Source: Patescibacteria group bacterium (GTDB lineage Bacteria; Patescibacteria; Microgenomatia; Levybacterales; UBA12049). From it: a stretch of 14,614 nucleotides of DNA. The position numbers and the translations under genes were made by a program. Below, one piece after another: positions 1 to 6,195 of this stretch (position 1 is its first letter; each line of letters starts with the position of its first letter). Location of the stretch: the NCBI GenBank assembly GCA_023379465.1, contig JAMCTM010000003.1, positions 1-14,614 on the forward strand, in the 5' to 3' direction. Below the pieces are notes generated by a model. That model ran no database searches. It was not told the origin of the DNA and worked only from the letters and a program-made list of their open reading frames with translations.

Positions 1-505
1 ACAGCAAAGCAACTGGAGAAAGAAGTATCAGATTGTGGATGAATTTGAGGCAAAGTATAGTTTTTATGACCTGGGGTTTAATTTTCGACCGACGGAAATA
101 AATGGTTTTATTGGACTTTATCAACTTTCGTATATCGAAGATATTATCAATAAGAGAGAAAGTAATTTTTTGAGACTCGAAAAAGCTGCCCGTAAGAATA
201 AGGATTTAATTTTTCTTGACCATTCTCACATTAAAAGATTGTCTAACTTTGCCTTTCCGGTTATCTGTAAAACAAAAGAATTGAAAGAAAAATATTTGAA
301 AAAATTTCAGGATGCCGGAGTAGATGCTAGGCCGATAATCACCGGCAACATTCAGCGCCAGCCTTTCTTTGGTAAATATGTCAAGAGAAAATATTCTCTG
401 CCCGGAGCTGATTTTATCCACGATAATGGCTTCTATTTCGGTAATTACCCGGAACTTAAAGATTCAGAACTAGAAGTATTAACTGAGTGTTTGAGAAGGG
501 TCTAA
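1..505 (+). CDS. DegT/DnrJ/EryC1/StrS-family PLP sugar enzyme, C-terminal part (5' truncated by window edge)
   Basis: The reading frame is open from base 2 to the left edge, so the gene starts outside the window; a GTG at 35 is internal, not a start. The visible 167 residues match the C-terminal half of DegT/DnrJ/EryC1/StrS enzymes. They show the dimer/substrate-loop motif LGFNFRPTEINGFIGLYQL, the segment RPIITGNIQRQP, and near the end LPGADFIHDNGFYFGN. The RPI..GN..R.P and HDNG signatures resemble the branch holding sugar C-3 dehydratases (RfbH/ColD-like) and C-4 aminotransferases acting on nucleotide-linked 4-keto-6-deoxysugars. The residue that separates aminotransferase (Lys) from dehydratase (His) lies upstream of the window, so the reaction cannot be decided. 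It would supply an amino- or deoxysugar nucleotide to the downstream transferases. It ends with TAA and is separated by 88 nt from the next gene. Confidence 0.9.
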   Translation, partial: QQSNWRKKYQIVDEFEAKYSFYDLGFNFRPTEINGFIGLYQLSYIEDIINKRESNFLRLEKAARKNKDLIFLDHSHIKRLSNFAFPVICKTKELKEKYLKKFQDAGVDARPIITGNIQRQPFFGKYVKRKYSLPGADFIHDNGFYFGNYPELKDSELEVLTECLRRV

Positions 506-507
506 AC

Positions 508-641
508 GGGGTCAGCTAATGATGTTTTCATAGTCTGACGACTTTATGCCGGGGTTTCTGTACTTGTCAAACCGTTAGGAGTAAAATATAGTAATGTTAG
601 GCGCTGAGACTGCTACAGAACGAAAAGAGGGAATTGACCCC
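508..641. repeat. Possible small repeat element: GGGGTCA/TGACCCC inverted arms with an internal bulged hairpin
   Basis: GGGGTCA at 508-514 and TGACCCC at 635-641 are perfect 7-bp inverted arms about 120 nt apart. The left arm begins three bases after the stop codon of the upstream gene; the right arm lies inside the next open reading frame. Between them, 529-548 can fold as a 7-bp stem (CATA/TATG and GTC/GAC) with a 2-nt bulge and loop TGAC. From memory, GGGGTCAGC-type ends are common around REP/RAYT (IS200-like) repeats in environmental bacterial genomes, so this may be a non-autonomous copy or scar. Seven-base arms can also arise by chance, and only one copy is present in the window. Confidence 0.3.
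564..592 (+). promoter_or_regulatory. Tentative sigma70-like promoter
   Basis: TTGTCA at 564-569 and TATAGT at 587-592 each differ from the consensus hexamer by one base, with a 17-nt spacer. This is the only stretch of noncoding DNA in the window, so it is the natural place for an operon promoter. The geometry is awkward: transcription would begin near 599, just after the ATG at 594 of the gene below. Either the site is fortuitous in AT-rich DNA, or the true translation start of that gene is further downstream. Confidence 0.25.
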
Positions 642-1505
642 AGATCGATTGCCATTTGTGCTGCCACGTTTTACAAAACCTGGATGCCAGGGGAGAGAAC
701 AGCTCCTAATATTGATATTGACCGCGGCGACGCTTCCTTACAAGCTTTTGAATTAGCCCAAAGGGCTGGGTATCAAATGGTGGTGGTGGATGGTGGTAGT
801 TCGGACGCCTATTTAAACGAGGCTAGGGAGCGCGGTGTTTTATTACTGTCCCAACAGGAAAAGAGTATTTCATCAGCAAAAAGGCAAGCGTTCAAAGCCG
901 CTCAAGAATCAAAGGGCTGTCGGTTTATTATCCTAATTCAGCCGGAAAAAGACTCCATTATTAAGGATGTGCCACAAATTATTCGACCGATTTATTCCGA
1001 TGGAGCAGATGTTGTCGTTGCTAGTCGAGATCCGATTCTTTTTAGAGACACATACCCGTCTTTCCAATATGAATCAGAGAATTGGGCGAATAGACAATGT
1101 AATAGAATTGCTCATCTGATGAAAATTCTTCCACTCGGCGCAAATTTAGATTGGTTTTTTGGGGTAAAAGTCTTTAGAAACACCCCAGAGATTGTGGCCT
1201 TATTTGTGAGAAAATTTCAGATTACTGACGAATCTTATGCTAAAAAGAATAATCTTGACCCGGAAAGATACTTTGATGTGGACTTCTTTCCGATAGTTGA
1301 GGCTTTGCGAATTGGGAAAAGGGTTGTGGATGTTCAAGTTCCCTTTGAATATCCCAGGCCACAAAAAGAAATGGAGGAGACTTTACAAGAGAAATTTGTA
1401 GAAAAAAGACGACTTCAAAGAAGAAGCATCTTAACCGAATACGTCCAGTATTTTCGACTCTTAACAAAAAGCCAAAAGAATAAATTGATGGAGTCAGAGG
1501 CATGA
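594..1505 (+). CDS. Divergent GT-A-fold glycosyltransferase (GT2-like)
   Basis: Probably a cytoplasmic nucleotide-sugar-dependent glycosyltransferase; donor and acceptor are unknown. The 303-residue protein shows a GT-A nucleotide-binding half: VVVDGGSSD at about 63-71, then LIQPEKDS at about 114-121 where GT2 enzymes carry DXD, then VVVASRDP at 140-147. The segment IGKRVVDVQVPFEYPRP (240-256) resembles the region after the catalytic core in polyprenyl-phosphate-type GT2 proteins. The C-terminus is basic and helical, with no clear membrane span. The ATG at 594 is the only usual start: an in-frame TAA lies at 582-584 and there is no later ATG before the first beta strand. AGGAG at 577-581 is a ribosome-binding site with long, 12-nt spacing. 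The first 16 or so residues precede the fold and are encoded by repeat-like DNA, so the N-terminus may have been replaced. It overlaps the next gene by ATGA. Family placement is less certain than the fold. Confidence 0.75.
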   Translation: MLGAETATERKEGIDPRSIAICAATFYKTWMPGERTAPNIDIDRGDASLQAFELAQRAGYQMVVVDGGSSDAYLNEARERGVLLLSQQEKSISSAKRQAFKAAQESKGCRFIILIQPEKDSIIKDVPQIIRPIYSDGADVVVASRDPILFRDTYPSFQYESENWANRQCNRIAHLMKILPLGANLDWFFGVKVFRNTPEIVALFVRKFQITDESYAKKNNLDPERYFDVDFFPIVEALRIGKRVVDVQVPFEYPRPQKEMEETLQEKFVEKRRLQRRSILTEYVQYFRLLTKSQKNKLMESEA

Positions 1506-2689
1506 AAAATAATTTGATAGGTAAGGGACATAAGCCAACTAAGAATCAATCGACCTTTAATAAGGCAATATCTCTTCAAAGTCATCTAAAGAATTCAAAT
1601 TTTCCTAAAATTCGGAATTTTATCATAAATGACCCAGACTCAATTAGATTTGAACCATTTTTGAACAGAGATCTACTTAGGTTAAATTTAGAGAGTCTGC
1701 AAAAAATAAAGCCGAATGAGACTAAGGTAATAAAGCAGGTGAAAGAAGAAATTGGCCGTATTGACAAAATTGTTAATAAAACACCAGATATTATGACTAA
1801 GAATCTTCGGCCTTTATCACGAAGCTTAAGTAAGTCACCGAAGGTTTCGATTATCACAACTTCAATGAACCTGGCTCCACTATTAGATGAGACGATGAGA
1901 TCGATTTTCAATCAGGAAGGGGATGATTATGAATATATTGTCATTGATGGCGGATCGTCTGATAACTCTTTAAAGTTAATGAAGAAATACCCAATTTCGG
2001 TTTTGATTTCCGAAAAAGACAGTGGCTATCCAGAAGCTTTCTGGAAAGGGCTACGTTTGGCAAAAGGGAAGTATATTATGCAGTGTTGTATTTCTGATGG
2101 CTATGCTTCACCATCTTGGGTCAAGAAATGTGTCCAATTTCTTGATAGCCATAAAGATATCTCTTTGGTTTGGGGAAATGCGTCTGGTTTATCTGCAAAA
2201 GGTCAAATGGTTGATATTACTTATCCGCGTTTTGTTTACGAAGAGGCACCGCAGGGTGAACAAATGTTTTCTTATTGGTTAAAGACGGCATTTCATTACC
2301 CGGAGGTAAACCTATGCGTCAGGAAAGAAGTTATTCTTAAATGCTATCCACCCATGCCCTGGCGAAACGAAGATATGTTGGATTGGTTGGAATTTGACTA
2401 CCGGTTTAATAAATCAGGTTATCTTTCAAAATATTTACCGATTCTGGCCAGTTTTCATTATCTTGAGCACGGCAACAAATTAGGCAAGAAACTTGACAAA
2501 AATGGTTGGTACCAGAGAGTATTAAAAATACACAAAAGAAGAATTTGGTTTTACAAATGGCAGTTATTACTTGGTTTTGCTACACACCGTTTTGTAAACT
2601 CTAAAGAAGAAGAACTATCTACCAAGTTTGATCACAACAAGTTAAGACAAGAAACGCTTTCAGAAATTAAATCACATCTGCTGCAATGA
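1502..2689 (+). CDS. Glycosyltransferase family 2 with long N-terminal extension
   Basis: GT2-type transferase of 395 residues. The catalytic domain begins near residue 113 (PKVSIITTSMN) and carries YIVIDGGSSDNS (145-156), SEKDSGYPEAFWKG (170-183) and ED at 290-291 in NEDMLDW, which could be the catalytic base. Where most relatives have NSDD, this protein has CISDGYAS (196-203), so metal coordination may differ. The first roughly 112 residues are lysine- and asparagine-rich, look helical and match no domain I recognise; the ATG at 1502 is fixed by the 4-nt ATGA overlap with the gene above, which supports the extension being real. The C-terminal 80 residues are basic. Acceptor and donor cannot be read from sequence. 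It shares DGGSSD and EKDS motifs with the neighbour upstream, which may reflect distant common ancestry. Confidence 0.88.
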   Translation: MKNNLIGKGHKPTKNQSTFNKAISLQSHLKNSNFPKIRNFIINDPDSIRFEPFLNRDLLRLNLESLQKIKPNETKVIKQVKEEIGRIDKIVNKTPDIMTKNLRPLSRSLSKSPKVSIITTSMNLAPLLDETMRSIFNQEGDDYEYIVIDGGSSDNSLKLMKKYPISVLISEKDSGYPEAFWKGLRLAKGKYIMQCCISDGYASPSWVKKCVQFLDSHKDISLVWGNASGLSAKGQMVDITYPRFVYEEAPQGEQMFSYWLKTAFHYPEVNLCVRKEVILKCYPPMPWRNEDMLDWLEFDYRFNKSGYLSKYLPILASFHYLEHGNKLGKKLDKNGWYQRVLKIHKRRIWFYKWQLLLGFATHRFVNSKEEELSTKFDHNKLRQETLSEIKSHLLQ

Positions 2690-3711
2690 AAAAAATTTTT
2701 CTTGCAGTTCCGAACCCACTTTTCGCGAATAATGGTATATTTACCCGGAAGGATTGGAATCATACATTTGACTGCTGGAGGGGGTTAAGAGTTCGATTAA
2801 AAAAACTTGGTTATAGCCTTACTACTCCCGATAATAATTCACTATCAGGTTGCGAGTGGGTGATTTTTATTGATACGTCAAGCGTTGATGGTCTTTCCAG
2901 TGATAAAAGTTGGCCTAATAGGCAATTATATTCAGAAGCATTAAGAGTAAACCTAAAAAGTAAAATGATATTGTTTCTGTGGGAAGGAAAAGTTATTAAT
3001 TCCATCAATTACGCAAGAGAAACGTGGGATAAGTTTGATAATATTTTTACCTGGGATGATGATTTAGTAGACAACCATAAATTTCACAAATTCTATTTGC
3101 CCGTACCGAATGTGCCACCGGTTAAAAAAACTATACCGTTTAATAAAAAAAAATTATTGGTTAATATCTCAATAAATAAATATGCAAAAGGACCGAATGA
3201 ATTATATTCAGCCAGGAGAAAAACGATTGAATATTTTGACAATAACTTTCCTAATGATTTTGATCTTTTTGGCCCTCGATGGAACAAGCCAATAAACACT
3301 TTTCAAAAATATCTTCCCTGGACATGGAAAAAATATCGTACATATCGCGGCGTGTCGTTTAATAAACTTAAAACCTTGTCTCAATATAAATTTACCCTTT
3401 GCTATGAGAATATGACAGGTTCAAAGGGGTGGGTGACAGAGAAAATATTTGATGCCCTTAAAGCTAAAAGTGTGCCTATATATTGGGGGGCGCCAAATAT
3501 TGGAAAGTATGTAGACAATGATGTGTTTATTGACAGGCGAAATTTTTCTAGTGAAGAGAAACTGGCAAAATTCCTGATGCATATGACAGAAAATGAATAT
3601 AATAACTATATAATCTCCGGCGAGCAATATATAAAAAGCAGCAGATTTAATAAATTTTCATCTAGATATTTCGGCGACACGATCCTAAAACTACTTAAAA
3701 TTAATGCATAA
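2686..3711 (+). CDS. GT10-family fucosyltransferase-like protein (alpha-1,3/1,4 type)
   Basis: A 341-residue protein with the family GT10 donor-binding signature: YKFTLCYENM (234-243), then GWVTEKIFDAL (248-258) and VPIYWGAP (263-270), followed by DVFIDRRNF. GT10 enzymes known from animals, Helicobacter and Bacteroides move fucose from GDP-fucose to O-3 or O-4 of an acceptor sugar; the family match therefore suggests GDP-fucose or a close 6-deoxyhexose donor. The N-terminal half (acceptor domain, GT-B fold) includes DTSSVD near 63-68 and LFLWEGKVIN near 96-105. There is no signal peptide or membrane anchor, as expected for a bacterial cytoplasmic enzyme. It starts in an ATGA overlap. Its DNA is clearly AT-richer than its neighbours (about 30% G+C in six hand-counted rows against about 40% in nine rows elsewhere), which hints at separate acquisition. 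Exact linkage is not predictable. Confidence 0.92.
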   Translation: MKKIFLAVPNPLFANNGIFTRKDWNHTFDCWRGLRVRLKKLGYSLTTPDNNSLSGCEWVIFIDTSSVDGLSSDKSWPNRQLYSEALRVNLKSKMILFLWEGKVINSINYARETWDKFDNIFTWDDDLVDNHKFHKFYLPVPNVPPVKKTIPFNKKKLLVNISINKYAKGPNELYSARRKTIEYFDNNFPNDFDLFGPRWNKPINTFQKYLPWTWKKYRTYRGVSFNKLKTLSQYKFTLCYENMTGSKGWVTEKIFDALKAKSVPIYWGAPNIGKYVDNDVFIDRRNFSSEEKLAKFLMHMTENEYNNYIISGEQYIKSSRFNKFSSRYFGDTILKLLKINA

Positions 3712-4516
3712 TATGGCTAATTTAGCCAAGCGACTTATTCTCTTATTGGCACAGTTGTTCAATATTAATCTGACACTTTTAGCCTATCGGGCAAACGGGA
3801 TTTTGAATTCTGGTTCGCTTAGCAAGACGGGAGAGCAATTTGTTATCGACGAAGTGCTGCCAAAATTAATCGCCGCCAAAATACCAATTTTTTTTGATGT
3901 TGGTGGCGATACTGGAGAAACTTCGGAGGAATTAATCAAAAAATTTCCTAACAGTAGACTCTTTTCGTTTGAACCAAACCCCATTGGATTTATAGCGATG
4001 AGGAATAAGCTTAAGGCATACCCCCATGTCATATGCGAGAACTTAGCACTTGGTAATAAATCAGGGAGAGTTAAATTATATCGATATCAAAAGTATAAAA
4101 CTGGGCTGATCACGGGATCAAAAGTTGCGTTATCAGAGTTCTACAGAACGCGCGGTAAGATAGTTGAATTTTCTCGCTCCATGAAGACAATCGATCAATA
4201 TTGCGGACTACGTCAAATTAGAACCATAGATTTTCTGAAAATCGATGTTGAAGGTAACGAACTAAACGTGTTAAAAGGCGCAAAAAAAATGATTAAACAG
4301 AACAAAATTAAAACCATTCAGTTTGAGTTTAACAATTTTAATGTTATTAACAGAACGTTTTTGTATGACTTTTATAAGTTGTTGCCCAATTTTGACTTAT
4401 ATCGAATTAGGAGAGGGGGTCTGGTTTATTTAGACCATTATGATAGTATAAATGAGATTTTTAAATTCCAAAATATACTTGCAGTGATAAAACATGGTAA
4501 TGACAAAACAATTTGA
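3704..4516 (+). CDS. FkbM-family SAM-dependent methyltransferase
   Basis: FkbM-type class I methyltransferase, likely O-methylating a sugar hydroxyl of the glycan. The 270-residue protein has the SAM-binding loop DVGGDTGETS (65-74; many relatives read DVGANxG), the acidic-strand motif FSFEPNP (87-93), and the FkbM hallmark DFLKIDVEGNELNVLKGA (176-193). A hydrophobic N-terminal stretch (about 8-27) could associate with the membrane, but is short of a convincing anchor. Two starts are possible: ATG at 3704, overlapping the GT10 gene by 8 nt, or ATG at 3713, one base after its stop. No ribosome-binding site separates them. The gene overlaps the next by about 20 nt, so translation is probably coupled. 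Methyltransferases in ABC-type O-antigen clusters either decorate internal residues or cap the chain; which applies here is unknown. Confidence 0.9.
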   Translation: MHNMANLAKRLILLLAQLFNINLTLLAYRANGILNSGSLSKTGEQFVIDEVLPKLIAAKIPIFFDVGGDTGETSEELIKKFPNSRLFSFEPNPIGFIAMRNKLKAYPHVICENLALGNKSGRVKLYRYQKYKTGLITGSKVALSEFYRTRGKIVEFSRSMKTIDQYCGLRQIRTIDFLKIDVEGNELNVLKGAKKMIKQNKIKTIQFEFNNFNVINRTFLYDFYKLLPNFDLYRIRRGGLVYLDHYDSINEIFKFQNILAVIKHGNDKTI

Positions 4517-5312
4517 TGTTCCTATTCTACTGTTAATTTTTAATCGACCTGAGATGACAAGAAAAGTGTTGGCATCTATCAGGTTGATAAAGCCGAAAAA
4601 GTTATACATTGCGGCTGATGGGCCAAGAGACAAGGGCGATATCTCTAAATGCCTTGCGGCTAGGAAAATCGTTAAGGAAGTTAACTGGCCTTGTCGGGTA
4701 AAAACTCTCTTCCAAGACAATAATTTGGGTTGCGGACTTGGACCTGTGACCGGTATTAATTGGTTCTTTAAGCATGTGGAAGCAGGAATTATTCTGGAAG
4801 ATGATTGCCTGCCAGCCCCCTCCTTTCTTTACTTTTGTCAGGAATTATTGAACCACTACTGGAATAATTCCAGTATAATGCACATCAGTGGTAATAATTT
4901 CCAATATGGCAAAAAATTTGGGCATGGGTCTTATTATTTTTCGCAATATACTCACAATTGGGGTTGGGCTACCTGGCGCCGCGCCTGGAGACATAATAAC
5001 TACCGACTTTTAAGCCGGGAGAAAAGAAAACAAGTGTGGGATAAACAATGGCTCATGTCGGTGGAAAAGGCAAAGGGGCTGGCGATTCTTCCAAATGTTA
5101 ATTTGGTTTCTAATATCGGGTTTGGAGCTGAGGCAACGCACACAAAAAAGATAGAACGATATGCCAAGCTTCCACTTCAGACAATGAAATTTCCGCTAGT
5201 TCATCCAAAGTCCATATCAAGGAATGTTATGGCTGATTTTCTCACCTACCATAACCATTTCGGAGGGAGCACTCTTGGCTTTATCTTTCAGGAGCTGTCT
5301 AAATTAATATGA
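4494..5312 (+). CDS. HlpA-like GT-A nucleotide-sugar transferase
   Basis: A 272-residue protein of the group often labelled 'hemolytic protein HlpA-like' in O-antigen clusters, which has a GT-A (GNT-I/GT2-like) fold. Visible motifs are PILLLIFNRPEMTRKVL (10-26), KKLYIAADGPR (35-45), ILEDDCLP (100-107; LEDD in the metal-binding DXD position), HISGNNFQ (130-137), NWGWATWRRAW (155-165) and NIGFGAEATHT (207-217). The HlpA name is historical; a sugar-transfer role is inferred from fold and context, not toxicity. An internal ATG at 4500 is an alternative start two codons later. The 23-nt overlap with the FkbM gene and ATGA overlap with the next gene suggest coupled translation. Donor and acceptor are unknown. 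Confidence 0.88.
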   Translation: MVMTKQFDVPILLLIFNRPEMTRKVLASIRLIKPKKLYIAADGPRDKGDISKCLAARKIVKEVNWPCRVKTLFQDNNLGCGLGPVTGINWFFKHVEAGIILEDDCLPAPSFLYFCQELLNHYWNNSSIMHISGNNFQYGKKFGHGSYYFSQYTHNWGWATWRRAWRHNNYRLLSREKRKQVWDKQWLMSVEKAKGLAILPNVNLVSNIGFGAEATHTKKIERYAKLPLQTMKFPLVHPKSISRNVMADFLTYHNHFGGSTLGFIFQELSKLI

Positions 5313-6193
5313 ATATCCTTAATCCAATTACCAAAAATAGAAATGTTGTTTTGGAAGAAAAAATTTCCATTTCTCGTGTTATTAGAGAGTATCGAGACCA
5401 ACTGCATGTTAATGTTAGACGGTTTTTTCGTGGCCATAAAGAAATAAGCATCTATCGGTGTTTAGACACCGGGTACCGTTTTTATTACCCCTTTAATCTT
5501 GCTGGTGACAGTTTGTTTTACCAAAGACTAGAAAGATTTCGTTGGTATTACATGGATTGGAAATGGGAGCAGGAAATTGCCCAGAAAGAAATCAGCCACA
5601 CAGATGTCATCCTGGAGATTGGCTGTGCTAGGGGTGGGTTTCTCGACAAAGTCAAGACAAGTTGCAGAGAGAGTATCGGATTAGAGACAAACCAAAAGGC
5701 CCTGACTGCCGCCAGAAAGAGAGGTTTGAGTGCTTTTAATCAAACGATCGAGGAATATGCTAAAGCTAATAAAAGGCAATATGATGTCGTCTGTTCGTTT
5801 CAGGTTCTTGAGCATATTCCTGATGTTCAAGGCTTTATTTTGTCTTCGCTTGCCGTCTTAAAAAAGGGCGGAAAAATGATTATTAGTGTGCCCAATAACG
5901 ATAGCCTTGTGATTCGAAACAATAATATTGCCTTAAACTTTCCGCCCCATCATATGGGGCTGTGGAACCTTAATTCATTAATCAAGATTCAGAATTTTTT
6001 TGATATACGACTTGATAAAATCTTGCTTGAGCCGCTGCAGCCCTATCACTTAGGTTTTGCCCAAAGACGTTTTGCGATGAGCTCGGGTAAATTGATAAGG
6101 CTCATGCCAAAAAGTGTCACGGCCGGTATTATAGAAGCAGTTAGGGAAGATATTATTGGCCACACAATTATGGCTGTCTATATAAAGAAATAG
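5309..6193 (+). CDS. Class I SAM-dependent methyltransferase (Methyltransf_23-like)
   Basis: A 294-residue methyltransferase with motif I LEIGCARGGFL (102-112), an acidic residue after strand 2 (GLETN, 124-128), and the post-motif region SFQVLEHIPD (163-172) followed by LKKGGKMIISVPN (184-196). The N-terminal region has a cysteine/tyrosine-rich element, YRCLDTGYRFYYPF (49-62), and WKWEQE (84-89), a layout common in glycan-cluster methyltransferases of this type. PPHHMGLWN (212-220) is also typical of such proteins. It probably methylates a sugar of the glycan or of a nucleotide sugar. ATG overlaps the stop of the preceding gene (ATGA), with CAGGAG about 14 nt upstream; two bases separate it from the large fusion gene downstream. 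Confidence 0.88.
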   Translation: MNILNPITKNRNVVLEEKISISRVIREYRDQLHVNVRRFFRGHKEISIYRCLDTGYRFYYPFNLAGDSLFYQRLERFRWYYMDWKWEQEIAQKEISHTDVILEIGCARGGFLDKVKTSCRESIGLETNQKALTAARKRGLSAFNQTIEEYAKANKRQYDVVCSFQVLEHIPDVQGFILSSLAVLKKGGKMIISVPNNDSLVIRNNNIALNFPPHHMGLWNLNSLIKIQNFFDIRLDKILLEPLQPYHLGFAQRRFAMSSGKLIRLMPKSVTAGIIEAVREDIIGHTIMAVYIKK

Positions 6194-6195
6194 TT

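Noticed and set aside
529..548. Hairpin after the aminotransferase-like gene as a rho-independent terminator.
   Set aside because: The stem is short and bulged, and is followed by CCGGGG rather than a T-run.
1502..5312. Alternative genetic code (TGA read as glycine), as in some candidate phyla.
   Set aside because: TGA ends genes at many ATGA junctions where the next gene begins, and no conserved glycine is encoded by TGA.
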